Source: Clostridia bacterium (GTDB lineage: Bacteria; Bacillota; Clostridia; Christensenellales; Aristaeellaceae). Taken from it: a stretch of DNA of 32,353 bases. Position numbers and translations under genes: made by a program. The stretch spans positions 1 to 32,353 of the forward strand of contig JAFWWK010000229.1 in the NCBI GenBank assembly GCA_017523615.1, read 5' to 3'. Positions 16,433-25,865 of the stretch are shown one piece after another. Each line of letters opens with the position of its first letter. Within the stretch, counting starts at the first letter, position 1. Below the pieces are notes generated by a model that ran no database searches, had not been told where the DNA came from, and worked only from the letters and a program-made list of their open reading frames with translations.

Positions 16433-17344
16433 ATGATAAAGCGCGCTTTGAAGGGAGCCGCGGCTCTCATGACTGTATTGGTTTTGATCCTTTCCGCCGC
16501 GGCGGCGGAAGGGTATATGATGGTTTTCGGATCGCTGAAGGTCTATGGGGACAGGGAGCTGACCGTCCTCCTGGGGGAGATCGGCGACGCATCGATCGTC
16601 TATGCCGACGCCACGGAAGAGATGGAATACGGTACGGTGGTGACCGTCATTTTCGGCGACAACTGGATCCTGCGTACGGGGTATGTTTCCGGCGGCGCTC
16701 TGATGCCGCTTCTGCCCGCCGAGGCCGAGGCTTATGCCAGGGAAGCCGCGGACGGCATGCTGTATACCGGTGGGATCAGGCTGTTGAACGTGAACTTTAT
16801 TCCTGCCCGGGAGGATGAACCGGTGTCTGAAACGGCTGCCGCGGCTGACTGGAGCCCGGCGGCGGAAGCGGCGGTCCCCTGGGGAAATACTGAAGCCCCG
16901 GAGGCGCCGGCCGCGCCGGTATCGACGCCTGTCCCGGAGGAGGCGCCGGAATTTGAGGTGGCGGAGGAGGAGACCCCTCGGGCGACCCCATCGCCCATCC
17001 CTACGGTGACGCCCGTTGTGACGGCAGCGCCGGTCACGTTGCCTCCCACGCCCACCAAACCCCCGTCCTCCTGCGTGGAGATCGTCGTGCCGCCGACCGA
17101 CGTTAGCGGCTACAGCGGGGAGGAAGTGGTCCTGGCCGTAGGCGCGACAGGCGCGCTGTCCTATATGTGGCAGTACTTTGACGGCCGGGCCTGGGTGGAT
17201 TCCAGCATGGAACAAGCCACATCCCCGGCCATGAAGCTGGTGGTCTTCGAGGGCGGCAGGGAGAGGATCTACCGCTGCGTGATCACGGGCACGGACAGGA
17301 CGAAGGTATACACCGAACCCGTGCGGATCATCGTTCAGAGATAA
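16433..17344 (+). CDS. Secreted protein with C-terminal Ig-like domain, first of a paralogous pair
   Basis: A 303-residue exported protein. The N-terminus is a Sec signal peptide (basic MIKRALKG, then a hydrophobic core to about residue 27 with an AAAAEG-type cleavage site). Residues about 30-125 form a small SH3-like or novel domain (VFGSLKVYGDRELTVLLGE). A Pro/Thr/Glu-rich spacer (about 125-215) follows, then an Ig-like domain (about 218-303) with the YMWQYFDGRAW, SPAMKLVV and YRCVIT pattern of bacterial surface Ig repeats. The ATG at 16433 has GGAGG about 10 bases upstream. The open frame continues 16 codons further upstream but lacks support. There is no LPXTG or transmembrane anchor, so it is released or bound non-covalently. 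The gene has a matching paralogue 79 bases downstream. Confidence 0.8.
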   Translation: MIKRALKGAAALMTVLVLILSAAAAEGYMMVFGSLKVYGDRELTVLLGEIGDASIVYADATEEMEYGTVVTVIFGDNWILRTGYVSGGALMPLLPAEAEAYAREAADGMLYTGGIRLLNVNFIPAREDEPVSETAAAADWSPAAEAAVPWGNTEAPEAPAAPVSTPVPEEAPEFEVAEEETPRATPSPIPTVTPVVTAAPVTLPPTPTKPPSSCVEIVVPPTDVSGYSGEEVVLAVGATGALSYMWQYFDGRAWVDSSMEQATSPAMKLVVFEGGRERIYRCVITGTDRTKVYTEPVRIIVQR

Positions 17345-17423
17345 GACGGGCGGCCAGGGAAAAGCGCTTCCGATAAAAAACGCGGGCCCGGAGGGATCCG
17401 GCGCCCGGAAAGAAGAGATAAAA

Positions 17424-18149
17424 ATGAAAATAACAGGGCTTGCGGCCGCTCTTCTGGCGTCGCTGATGCTTATTATCCCCTTTTCGGCGGCGATGGCCCC
17501 CGCGTACGGGCTTTACCTCCTTGAAAACGAAACGGCGGTCTATACCGACGCGTCCATGGAGACCCTTTTCGGTATCCTTGCGCCCGGACAGACGGTCTAT
17601 GCCGAGGAAGAGGACGGCGAAGGCGTCCTGCGGATCGTTTTTGTGTATCCCCTCCTGCCCGCGGAAGGGTGGATCGACGGCGCCGCGGCCCTCCCGCTGG
17701 AGGACGAGGCGCTGGAGGACTACCTGTACAGGGCCGGAGAGGACGGCATGAGGTATAAAAACCTGCCGCTGCTGCCGGCTGTCTTTGTGCCGGCGAATGC
17801 CGACGCGGCGCCGCAAGGTCCGCAGGGGTTCCCCGGTGAAAGCATCGGGGAAACAGCGGGGGAAGACCTGCGGGTGATCCCCGCGGCGGTTATCCTGCGT
17901 CAGCCCGAGGACCAGCAGGGCCGGGTGGGCGGCAGTGTGACCTTCACCGTCGAGGCGGAGAACGTGGCGTCTTACTGCTGGCAGTTCCACAACGGACGCG
18001 TATGGAAGGACGCCACCATGCAGGGCTGCGACGGCCCCGCGATGACGGTGGAGGTGTCCCAGAAAAGGTTCGGATATATGTACCGGTGCGTCCTGACCTT
18101 TGCCGACGGAACGGTGCTGTTTTCCGACGAGGCAAGGATCATCCATTGA
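17424..18149 (+). CDS. Secreted protein with C-terminal Ig-like domain, second of a paralogous pair
   Basis: This 241-residue protein is a shorter version of its upstream neighbour. It has a signal peptide (MKITGLAAALLASLMLIIPF, then SAAMA), an N-terminal domain (about 28-125) aligning with the neighbour's (AVYTDASMETLFGIL matches VYGDRELTVLLGEI, and LPAEGWIDGAAALPL has its counterpart) and an Ig-like domain (about 150-241) with the shared WQFHNGRVWKD, GPAMTVEV and YRCVLT. It lacks most of the Pro/Thr spacer. A GAAAGAAGAGA-type site before the ATG is weak. Both lie behind one promoter and end at one terminator. Function is not known; a secreted, possibly surface- or matrix-associated role fits. 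Confidence 0.8.
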   Translation: MKITGLAAALLASLMLIIPFSAAMAPAYGLYLLENETAVYTDASMETLFGILAPGQTVYAEEEDGEGVLRIVFVYPLLPAEGWIDGAAALPLEDEALEDYLYRAGEDGMRYKNLPLLPAVFVPANADAAPQGPQGFPGESIGETAGEDLRVIPAAVILRQPEDQQGRVGGSVTFTVEAENVASYCWQFHNGRVWKDATMQGCDGPAMTVEVSQKRFGYMYRCVLTFADGTVLFSDEARIIH

Positions 18150-18173
18150 CGATCCGTCACAAAGCAATAAAAC

Positions 18174-18211
18174 ACGGCGGCGAAAGGCAATCTCCCTTCG
18201 CCGCGTTTTTT
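18174..18211. terminator. Shared terminator between the Ig-domain pair and the SseB-like gene
   Basis: A hairpin of GGCGAA with TTCGCC plus inner CC/GG pairs (about 18177-18203) is followed by six T on the plus strand. On the minus strand it is followed by a TGTTTTATTG stretch, so it can work both ways for the convergent genes. Confidence 0.75.
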
Positions 18212-18222
18212 CTTCTGTGCTG

Positions 18223-20232
18223 TTATTCCTTTTTCTTTTGCGGCAGGAAGATCTTGACCGGCTCCTTTGCCGCCCTGTCCAGTTCCCCGACTTGCCCGTC
18301 ATTGATCACCAGTTCGATATAGCGGGGATTGATGACGATGCCGGAGGAAACGGACCCGTCGCTGTTGACGTTCCCGATGTGATGCTTCATTTCGGGCCAG
18401 GTAAGGACGGCGATGCGCTTGTGCATCGGGAAAACGGCCTTCAGGGCTGCGACATCGGTGAATCCGCAAAGGAAGGTGTTCCCCCCGCCCTTGACGGTGG
18501 AGAACATCATGGGCCGGCCCAGGGCGGCCTGGGCGGGGTCCGCCAGGGTGCAGTCCCCGCCGCCGAAGAACATGTCCCGGTCGTAGATGTTCATGGCGGC
18601 GGTGGCGGTCCGGCCGAGCTCGGCGACCTCGTTCGGTTTCAGCCTGCGGCCAAGGGAGCGCTCCAGCGCCTTGATCTTCAGCAGCCTCGCGGAAGCCGCG
18701 GTGACATGCAGGGAGGGATCGTTCACAAAAACGTCCTCTTTATAGTTGAATGGGACCAGGAAAAGGGTGCCGGGCAGTACGTGGGCGATCATGTTCCAGC
18801 AGGTGGAGGCGGCGGCCTGGGCGGCGGGATCGTCCTTTGCCCGGGCGTTCTGCCGGAACCGGAGGGTCAGGCGGTTCAGGGCGGCGCCTTCGTAGCCCAG
18901 CGGGGAAGAGGTGGTTTTGAGGTAATCGTCGCACAGGATCTCGCAGGGATGATCGCGGGTGCCCATGTTGACCCGGAAGGAAAGGACGCCCATCGGCGCG
19001 AGGGACGCGACGAAGGTCCTGAAGTCCGCGGCGGACATCTCCCTGGCCTTCAGGTCGAAGGAGGCGTTGCTTTTGACGGCGGCTGCCGCGTGCTCCCCGG
19101 AGGAGCATACCCAGGCGCAGAAATTGGCGTCGAGCATAGGAAAGCGTTCGCCGGTGGCCCTGGATGTGATCACCCAGAACTTTTCAAGGCTTGAGTAGCG
19201 TTCGGCGGCGATGGGGGAGCGCCAGCGGACCAGCTTCCGGTTATCCATGGTGATGCATTTGGGCTTAACGGGGGAGGGAGTCAGGCGGCGGGTGGCGCTG
19301 TCGATGATCCCGGCGGCGATCAGCCGGTCCTGGGGCATTTTTTCCAGGAGCGAAGAGATGAATTCGTTCACCCTGGGGCGGCTTCCGTCCTCCAGCGCCT
19401 CGTCCTTCAGGGCAAACTCATCCTTTGTGATCCCGAAGGAAAGGAGGGCGATCTGCCCTTCGGCGGGTTTGCCCACCTGGGGCAGCTTTCCCTCGCGGTC
19501 GTGCAGCTCGATCAGGTAGTTCCAGTCCTCTTCCTGGGCCTGCATCACATATTCGACGCCGTCAGGCGTTTTGCCCACGGCCCGCGTCCGCTCAAGGAAG
19601 GGAATGTCCTCCTTTTCCAGGCGGCCCCACAGGGTCCTGGTCAGGATGCGACGGCCCCGGATAAAAGGCGACGGGTCGGCTTTGGCGGTGGCGGCGGCAT
19701 AATAATCCAGAAGGATCCAGGCGTTTTTCAGATCGTCGGTCTCCACGTCGTTGAAATGCTTCAGGGCTGGATGATACTTGACTGCCCCCATGGCCTTGGC
19801 CGCCGCCTGGATCGTTTCAGCGAAGGCCCTGTTCGCTTCTTCCTGGCTCATGTCTTCACGCAGCGAGTTTTCCGGGGCGAACATGCTGACCGCGGGATAG
19901 GTTTCCCGAAGGCTGTCCAGAAGGGTAATGTGGTTCTTCAATCCGCGCAGAAGAGGCGCGCGGTCGGCGCACAGCAGTCTGATCTGGCGGAGGGTATCCT
20001 CATCCTCCGCCGGGATATCCTCGTCGGAAGGGGCAAAGGCGTTCCCCGGTGTGAAAGTCATCCCATCTTCTTCCTCAGCTTCCCCCGCGTCCGCGGGGGC
20101 GGCAGGCACGGTGTCCGCCGTTTCCTCCGATGCGGGGTCCGGGGCCAAAGCGTCCGTCCCTTCGCGGTCTTCCTCAGGCCGGGTGCGGCCGTCGGTTTCG
20201 TTTTTCTTTTTAAACAGATCAAAAAGTCCCAT
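18223..20232 (-). CDS. Large protein with SseB-like C-terminal domain
   Basis: A 669-residue cytoplasmic protein. It begins MGLFDLFKKKNE, then a very acidic low-complexity stretch (about 12-85). Helical regions of unknown type follow (about 85-540; there are no transmembrane segments, nuclease or ATPase motifs I could find). The last 120 residues or so (EDVFVNDPSLHVTAA through TFLCGFTDVAALKAVFP, then VINPRYIELVINDGQ) resemble an SseB N-terminal domain, a small fold found in enhancer/secretion-associated and many Bacillota proteins. The start is the ATG at 20232, with GGAGGAA four bases upstream. An open frame to 20280 has no start support. The role is not known. Confidence 0.65.
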   Translation of the reverse strand: MGLFDLFKKKNETDGRTRPEEDREGTDALAPDPASEETADTVPAAPADAGEAEEEDGMTFTPGNAFAPSDEDIPAEDEDTLRQIRLLCADRAPLLRGLKNHITLLDSLRETYPAVSMFAPENSLREDMSQEEANRAFAETIQAAAKAMGAVKYHPALKHFNDVETDDLKNAWILLDYYAAATAKADPSPFIRGRRILTRTLWGRLEKEDIPFLERTRAVGKTPDGVEYVMQAQEEDWNYLIELHDREGKLPQVGKPAEGQIALLSFGITKDEFALKDEALEDGSRPRVNEFISSLLEKMPQDRLIAAGIIDSATRRLTPSPVKPKCITMDNRKLVRWRSPIAAERYSSLEKFWVITSRATGERFPMLDANFCAWVCSSGEHAAAAVKSNASFDLKAREMSAADFRTFVASLAPMGVLSFRVNMGTRDHPCEILCDDYLKTTSSPLGYEGAALNRLTLRFRQNARAKDDPAAQAAASTCWNMIAHVLPGTLFLVPFNYKEDVFVNDPSLHVTAASARLLKIKALERSLGRRLKPNEVAELGRTATAAMNIYDRDMFFGGGDCTLADPAQAALGRPMMFSTVKGGGNTFLCGFTDVAALKAVFPMHKRIAVLTWPEMKHHIGNVNSDGSVSSGIVINPRYIELVINDGQVGELDRAAKEPVKIFLPQKKKE

Positions 20233-20270
20233 AGTTCCTCCAAAGATCGGTTTGTCCGTTTGACGGAAAC

Positions 20271-20299
20271 AGTATACCATATGGCGGCGCGAAATACAA
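20271..20299 (-). promoter_or_regulatory. Promoter of the SseB-like gene
   Basis: On the minus strand TTGTAT (20294-20299), a 17-base spacer and TATACT (20271-20276) lie 38 bases before the ATG. Confidence 0.7.
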
Positions 20300-20412
20300 A
20301 CGGGGGGCGCGGCGGAAAAGGCTGTTCCGGTTCCACAGCGCGGACCTTATGGAGGGCTGCGCCTGGAAACGCTTTTTTCCCGCCGGAAATGGGAAATGAT
20401 CCCGCCAACAGC

Positions 20413-20441
20413 TTGATTTTGATCTCCCGCGGGCATAGAAT
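20413..20441 (+). promoter_or_regulatory. Promoter of the MMPL gene
   Basis: TTGATT (20413-20418), a 17-base spacer and TAGAAT (20436-20441) lie 31 bases before the ATG at 20473. It is divergent from the promoter at 20271-20299. Confidence 0.7.
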
Positions 20442-20472
20442 AGAAACTGATCCGAACCAGAAAGGAACGCGA

Positions 20473-22731
20473 ATGAAAAAGATCGCTTCGGCCATTGTCC
20501 GCTTCCGGTATCTCCTGTCGGCGCTGATGCTCCTTCTGTGCGTCCCCGCCGCGCTGAATATCGGAGGGACCGGGATCAACTACGACCTGACCGCCTACCT
20601 TGCCCCCGACACGATGACGGCCCGGGGGCTGAAGATCATGGAGGCGGAATTCGAAAACACCGCCTCCCTTTCCCTGGTGCTTGTCGGGGGCGGGGACGAG
20701 GAGGCTTTTTCCTTTGCGGAAAAGATCTCCAACATGGAGGGCGTCATCAGCGCGTCCTACGACCCGGCGACGGGCCTGAAGGAAAAGGATGGGGAAGAAT
20801 GGCGGCTGATCGGCGTCATATCCGACGCCGCGTCGGCGGAAAAGGTCTATGACGGCGTCGAGGCGCTCCTGAAGGATACTCCCCATATGATCTCCGGCGC
20901 AGTGAGGGACGGCCGCATCATCAGGAAATCCATGAGCGACGAGATCCCGCTGGTGATGCTCATATCCTGCCTGATCGTGCTCTTGGTGCTGCTTTTGATG
21001 AGCAGGTCCCCTGTGGAACCGGTGATGTTCTTTATGTGCATCGGGGTGTCCATCGTACTGAACATGGGCACCAATAACATGTTCGGGAGCATCTCCTTCA
21101 TCACTTTTGCGGTGGCCGCCATATTGCAGCTGGCCCTGGCCATGGATTATTCCATCATGCTGATCAACGCCTACGACCGGATGCTGGAAAGCGGCCTGGA
21201 TCGCCCTGAGGCCATGGCTGCGGCGCTGGAAATGTCCTTCCTGCCGGTCTCTTCCTCGGCGCTTACCACGGTGGCCGGGATGCTGTCCCTGGTGTTCATG
21301 AGCTTTACCATCGGCTTTGATATCGGTATGGTCCTGGCGAAGGGGATCGTGATCAGCATGCTGACGGTCTTCCTGATGCTGCCGGGCTTTTTGACGCTTT
21401 TTACCCCGCTGATGCTCAGGACCGCCCACCGGCCCCTGCACCTGAGCGGGAAGCGCCTGAGCGCCCTGATACAGAAAAGCCGCGGAACGATCGCGGCGGC
21501 GCTGATATTGCTGATCGTTGCCGGCGCCGCCCTTCAGACGCGGAACGCCTACACCTATACGGTCCGGGACATGGACGGGGAGAGCGCCGGGATATCCGAG
21601 GCCTTCGGGCGGTCTGACCCGGTCGCGCTCCTGATCCCGCTGTGCCGAACCGACGGGGATTACGATGAGGAAAGCGCAGCGCTCCGGGAGATCGGGGAGC
21701 TTGAGATCGGCGGGAGGAAAGCGGTCACGTCGGTATACGCCATGCCTGTGACGGGGGAAGCCGCCCTGAAGACCGTCGACGCGGATACCGCTGCTGATAT
21801 GATGGGGATGGACAGGGGGCTGATGCGCACTTTTTTCGCGCTGCTCGGGATCGACAGGCCCATTCGGGGAGGGGAGCTGGTCAAAAAGGCGGAGGCATTC
21901 CTTCAGACTCCCGGCGGATGGCTGGTGCCGGCCGACACAAGGAAACAGATCACGGAGCTTTCGGAGATCCTTTCCCTGGCAGAGGGGACCTTCAACGGCA
22001 GGGAATGGTCCCGGGCCATCCTTTTCCTGGATATGAGCTATATGGATCCGGGGGCCCGGGAGGTCCTTGACGGCATCCGGGAGATCATGACCGCCCATTA
22101 CGGGGACAGGTGGGCCATGACCGGAGGCATCATGGCCACCGACGACATCGGCACCTCGTTTTCCGGGGATCTGAGGCGGGTGGGCCTGATCACCGTCGCG
22201 GCCGTTTTTCTGATCATCCTGCTGTCCTTCAAAAACGCGGCCGTCCCGGTGACGCTGGTGTGCGTCATCCAGGGGGCCGTGTGGGTGAACATGGCGTATT
22301 CGGGCCTGAAGGACGGCAGCGTGTTCTTTATGTGCTACCTGATCTGCATGGCGCTGCAGATGGGGGCTACCATCGATTACGGCATCCTGCTGACAGAGAA
22401 TTACCGCCGCTGCAGGGCGTCGACGGCCCCCTGGGACGCGGCGGCGGCCGCTCTGGACAGGAGCATGCAGACCGTCCTGACATCGGGTCTCGCGCTTGTC
22501 ACGGCGGGATTCGCGGTGGGGAAGATATCCAGCGTGTTCTATATCTCGTCCATCGGCACCATGCTGGGGCGCGGGGCCGTGGTGTCGGTGCTGCTGGTCC
22601 TTCTGCTGCTGCCCCAGATGCTGGTGTGGCTGGACAGGCTGATCATCAGGGGACAGAACGCAATAAACGCCGCTGGAAAACAGGGACCGGCTGATCGAAA
22701 ATCAGCGGACGCAAAAAACGCTATGACATGA
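20473..22731 (+). CDS. MMPL/RND-family transporter
   Basis: This 752-residue membrane protein of the MMPL/RND superfamily probably moves lipids or hydrophobic molecules. It has two repeated halves, each with one early helix, a large external domain and a five-helix block. First half: TM1 at 10-30, blocks around 160-330 with AILQLALAMDYSIMLINAYD (the D-Y pair typical of MMPL proton relay segments). Second half: TM around 340-360, blocks 580-740 with MALQMGATIDYGILLTENYR. It starts at the ATG at 20473 with AAAGGAA about 7 bases upstream. An open frame reaches 19501 but overlaps the opposite gene and has no start support. It is 28 bases before the GH3 gene and no adaptor or regulator is adjacent. 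Confidence 0.9.
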   Translation: MKKIASAIVRFRYLLSALMLLLCVPAALNIGGTGINYDLTAYLAPDTMTARGLKIMEAEFENTASLSLVLVGGGDEEAFSFAEKISNMEGVISASYDPATGLKEKDGEEWRLIGVISDAASAEKVYDGVEALLKDTPHMISGAVRDGRIIRKSMSDEIPLVMLISCLIVLLVLLLMSRSPVEPVMFFMCIGVSIVLNMGTNNMFGSISFITFAVAAILQLALAMDYSIMLINAYDRMLESGLDRPEAMAAALEMSFLPVSSSALTTVAGMLSLVFMSFTIGFDIGMVLAKGIVISMLTVFLMLPGFLTLFTPLMLRTAHRPLHLSGKRLSALIQKSRGTIAAALILLIVAGAALQTRNAYTYTVRDMDGESAGISEAFGRSDPVALLIPLCRTDGDYDEESAALREIGELEIGGRKAVTSVYAMPVTGEAALKTVDADTAADMMGMDRGLMRTFFALLGIDRPIRGGELVKKAEAFLQTPGGWLVPADTRKQITELSEILSLAEGTFNGREWSRAILFLDMSYMDPGAREVLDGIREIMTAHYGDRWAMTGGIMATDDIGTSFSGDLRRVGLITVAAVFLIILLSFKNAAVPVTLVCVIQGAVWVNMAYSGLKDGSVFFMCYLICMALQMGATIDYGILLTENYRRCRASTAPWDAAAAALDRSMQTVLTSGLALVTAGFAVGKISSVFYISSIGTMLGRGAVVSVLLVLLLLPQMLVWLDRLIIRGQNAINAAGKQGPADRKSADAKNAMT

Positions 22732-22759
22732 AAAAACAAAAAGCGCAGGGAGGAAAAAA

Positions 22760-25045
22760 ATGATGAAAGAACCGATGGAGCTTTTGAAGGAACTGACCCT
22801 GGAGGAGAAGGCTTCCCTCCTTTCCGGGGACGATTTCTGGCATACCAAGGCAGTGGAGCGTCTGGGCATCCCCAGGGTGATGGTGTCCGACGGCCCCCAT
22901 GGCCTGCGCAAGCAGGACGACAAGGCGGACCACCTGGGGGTCAACGACAGCATCAAGGCCGTATGCTTTCCGGCAGCCTGCGCCCTGGCGGCGTCCTTTG
23001 ACCGGTCCCTGATGCGGAAGATGGGAGAGGCCATCGGCGACGAGTGTCAGCACGAACAGGTTGCCGTGGATCTGGGCCCGGCCATCAACATCAAGCGGTC
23101 CCCCCTGTGCGGGCGCAATTTTGAGTATTTCAGCGAGGATCCGTACCTGGCCGGAGAACTGTCCGCGGAGCTGGTCCGGGGGATCCAGAGCCGGGACGTA
23201 GGCACGTCGGTAAAGCATTTTGCCCTGAACAGCCAGGAACACCGGCGCATGTCCTCGGACAGCGTGGCGGACGAAAGGACCCTCCGGGAGATCTACCTGC
23301 CGGCTTTTGAGATGGTGGTCAAGAAAGCGGCGCCCTGGACGATCATGTGCTCCTATAACAAGGTGAACGGGGAGTTCGCTTCCCAGAACAAAAGGCTTCT
23401 GACGGACATCCTCAGGGACGAATGGGGTTTTGAGGGCCTGGTGATGAGCGACTGGGGCGCGGTGAGCGACAGGGTGAAGGGCGTACAGGCCGGACTGGAC
23501 CTGGAGATGCCCGCCTCCGGCGGCGTGAACGACCGGGAGATCGTCCGCGCGGTCCGGGAAGGGCGGCTGGATGAAAAGGACGTGGACAGGTGCTGCCTGC
23601 GCGTCCTGGAAATGGTAAAGCGCTTTACGGACAACGCCCGGAAGGAGACCCCCTGGGACATGGAGGCCCATCACGCCCTGTCGGGGAGCATCGCCGAAGA
23701 ATGCATGGTGCTCCTTAAAAACGAGGACGGCGTGCTGCCCCTGAAAAAGGGCGAAAAGGTCGCCCTGATCGGCGAAATGGCGGAAAAGCCCCGCTTCCAG
23801 GGCGGCGGATCCAGCCACATCAACAGCTTCCGCGTCACATCCCTCCTGGACGTTATGGGCGGGGAGGAAAACGTGGCCTATGTTCCGGGGTACCGCGGCA
23901 CCGGGGAGGACGCCGGGCTTTTGAAGGAAGCCGCGGAAGCCGCAGCCGCGGCGGACAAGGCCGTGGTGGTGGCCGGGCTGCCGGATTCCTTTGAAAGCGA
24001 GGGATACGACCGCACGCATCTTGCCATCCCGGAAAACCAGGTGCGCCTGATCAGGACCGTAGCCGCGGCCAACCCGAACACGGTGGTGCTGCTTTACAAC
24101 GGGTCCCCGGTGGAAATGCCCTGGCTGGGACAGGTGAAGGGCGTCATCGAGGGGTACCTGGGCGGCCAGGACCTGGGGGAAGCGGGCAAAAGGATCCTGT
24201 ACGGCGAGACAAATCCCTCCGGCCGCCTGCCGGAGAGCTTCCCCATCCGCCTGGAGGATACCTCCTGCTACCTGACCTACGGCGGCGAGGGCAACCGGGC
24301 GGTCTACAGCGAGGGGATCTATGTCGGCTACCGCTATTACAACACAAAGAAAACGCCCCTCCTGTTCCCCTTCGGCTACGGCCTTTCCTACACGTCCTTT
24401 GAAGTCACGGACCCGAGGATCTCCGCGGACCGGATCCGGGACGACGAGACCCTTCAGGTGCGGGTGGACGTCACGAACACCGGAAGCAGGGACGGGAAGG
24501 AGACGGTGCAATTGTATGTCGCCCCGCCTGAGTGCGGCGTTTTCCGCCCGGTGCGGGAACTGAAGGGCTTTGAAAAAGTCTTCCTGCGGGCGGGGGAGAA
24601 AAAGACCGTGGAGTTCACCCTGGACAAGCGCTCCTTTGCCCGGTGGAATGAGGAGATCGGCGGCTGGTACGCCGACAGCGGCGAATACCGCGTGCAGATC
24701 TGCAGGAACGCCGAGGAAGTCCTTCTTGAGGCCAGGGTCGCGGTGGAGAGCACCCAAACGGTCCCCGTGGCCTTTGACGAGGATTCCATCATGATGGATA
24801 TCGCCGCATGTCCCGCGGCGGCGGAGGTCGTCATGGCTTCCATGCGCAAACCGGATTGGGAAAGCGAAGAGGAGGGCAGCGCCGCCTCGGAGGCGGTGAC
24901 CGCGGAAATGAGCAGCGCCATGATGCGCTATATGCCCCTGAGGGGACAGATCTCCTTCTCCGGCGGACAGGTGACCCATGAGGATCTGAAGAAGCTGATC
25001 GAAAAGATGAACGCGGCGGCGAAAGAAAACAGGAACGGAAAGTGA
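22760..25045 (+). CDS. Glycoside hydrolase family 3, beta-glucosidase-like
   Basis: A 761-residue retaining GH3 enzyme that releases terminal beta-linked sugars. The N-terminal TIM-like barrel (about 1-290) has VSDGPHGLRKQ, the substrate-contact KHFALNSQEHRR and the nucleophile Asp in VMSDWGAVSD (about residue 231). The alpha/beta sandwich domain (about 310-540) has the acid/base Glu in FESEGYDRTHLAIPENQ. A fibronectin III-like domain (about 590-690) follows (VTNTGSRDGKETVQLYV). The last 70 residues are a less usual tail with EEGSAASEAVTAEMSS. There is no signal peptide, so it is intracellular and acts on imported oligosaccharides. AGGGAGG precedes the ATG by 6 bases. The next gene starts within four bases of its stop. 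Confidence 0.95.
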   Translation: MMKEPMELLKELTLEEKASLLSGDDFWHTKAVERLGIPRVMVSDGPHGLRKQDDKADHLGVNDSIKAVCFPAACALAASFDRSLMRKMGEAIGDECQHEQVAVDLGPAINIKRSPLCGRNFEYFSEDPYLAGELSAELVRGIQSRDVGTSVKHFALNSQEHRRMSSDSVADERTLREIYLPAFEMVVKKAAPWTIMCSYNKVNGEFASQNKRLLTDILRDEWGFEGLVMSDWGAVSDRVKGVQAGLDLEMPASGGVNDREIVRAVREGRLDEKDVDRCCLRVLEMVKRFTDNARKETPWDMEAHHALSGSIAEECMVLLKNEDGVLPLKKGEKVALIGEMAEKPRFQGGGSSHINSFRVTSLLDVMGGEENVAYVPGYRGTGEDAGLLKEAAEAAAAADKAVVVAGLPDSFESEGYDRTHLAIPENQVRLIRTVAAANPNTVVLLYNGSPVEMPWLGQVKGVIEGYLGGQDLGEAGKRILYGETNPSGRLPESFPIRLEDTSCYLTYGGEGNRAVYSEGIYVGYRYYNTKKTPLLFPFGYGLSYTSFEVTDPRISADRIRDDETLQVRVDVTNTGSRDGKETVQLYVAPPECGVFRPVRELKGFEKVFLRAGEKKTVEFTLDKRSFARWNEEIGGWYADSGEYRVQICRNAEEVLLEARVAVESTQTVPVAFDEDSIMMDIAACPAAAEVVMASMRKPDWESEEEGSAASEAVTAEMSSAMMRYMPLRGQISFSGGQVTHEDLKKLIEKMNAAAKENRNGK

Positions 25046-25047
25046 TC

Positions 25048-25857
25048 ATGAAAAAATATCTTTACGAGACCCATATGCACACCTGCCAGGCTTCCGCCTG
25101 TTCGGATTCCCCGGGAAGGGACTATATCCAAAGGTACATGGATATGGGGTACGACGGCATCATCGTCACCGATCATTTTTTCCGCGGCAACAGCGCGATA
25201 GACCGGTCCCTGCCTTGGCGGGAGAGGATCAACATATTCTGCTCCGGGTATGAAGACGCCCTGAACGAAGGACTGAAGCGGGGCTTTCCTGTCTTCTTTG
25301 CCTGGGAGGAAAACTTTGAAGGGGACGAATACCTGGTTTACGGGCTGGACAAAGCCTGGCTCCTTGAGCATCCGGAAATGGAACACTGGACCCGCAGGGA
25401 GCAGTTCGACGAGGTGCACCGCTATGGCGGCTGCGTCATCCAGGCCCATCCCTTCCGGGCCCGGAACTATATATCCGTCATTCACCTGGCACCGTACCTG
25501 TGCGATGGCATCGAGGTTTTGAATACCGGCAACGAAAAGGAATGGGATGCCCAGGCGGCGAGGTACGCCCGCTTCCTGGGCAGGCCGGCGACGGCGGGAT
25601 CGGATAACCATCACGCCGAGAGGATGGACAGGGACAGGAACATGGCCGGGGTCCTTCTGGATGAAAAACTGACGAATATCCGCGACTGGGTGAAGGTGGT
25701 CCTGGAGAACAGACCCATCGGCCTGTGGGCGCCCCGGGAAGGGACGCCCTGGCGGGCGGACCTGCCCATCACCAGGCCCGTTGAGGTCCTGGATCAGAAC
25801 GGCTCTCCTTTTGAATGCGACATCCGGCAGTTCCTTGAGAACGGGCAGTGGAGGTGA
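25048..25857 (+). CDS. PHP-domain protein (metal-dependent phosphoesterase-like)
   Basis: A 269-residue protein of the polymerase and histidinol phosphatase (PHP) superfamily, with metal motifs ETHMHTCQAS (HxH), IIVTDHFF, VIQAHPF and AGSDNHHA. It is likely a phosphatase or related metal-dependent hydrolase of a small substrate. The reading can start at GTG 25042, overlapping the GH3 stop, or ATG 25048; I prefer the ATG. The gene is packed between GH3 and an unknown gene, with 2 and 8 bases between stop and start, so it forms one transcription unit. The natural inference is that the three process a common sugar or phospho-sugar, but the substrate is unknown. Confidence 0.88.
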   Translation: MKKYLYETHMHTCQASACSDSPGRDYIQRYMDMGYDGIIVTDHFFRGNSAIDRSLPWRERINIFCSGYEDALNEGLKRGFPVFFAWEENFEGDEYLVYGLDKAWLLEHPEMEHWTRREQFDEVHRYGGCVIQAHPFRARNYISVIHLAPYLCDGIEVLNTGNEKEWDAQAARYARFLGRPATAGSDNHHAERMDRDRNMAGVLLDEKLTNIRDWVKVVLENRPIGLWAPREGTPWRADLPITRPVEVLDQNGSPFECDIRQFLENGQWR

Positions 25858-25865
25858 CGGGAACC

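Noticed and set aside
19501-20472. Open frame continuing upstream of the MMPL gene on the plus strand
   Set aside because: It runs antisense to the SseB-like gene. The protein family begins at MKKIASAIVRF, which has its own ribosome site and promoter.
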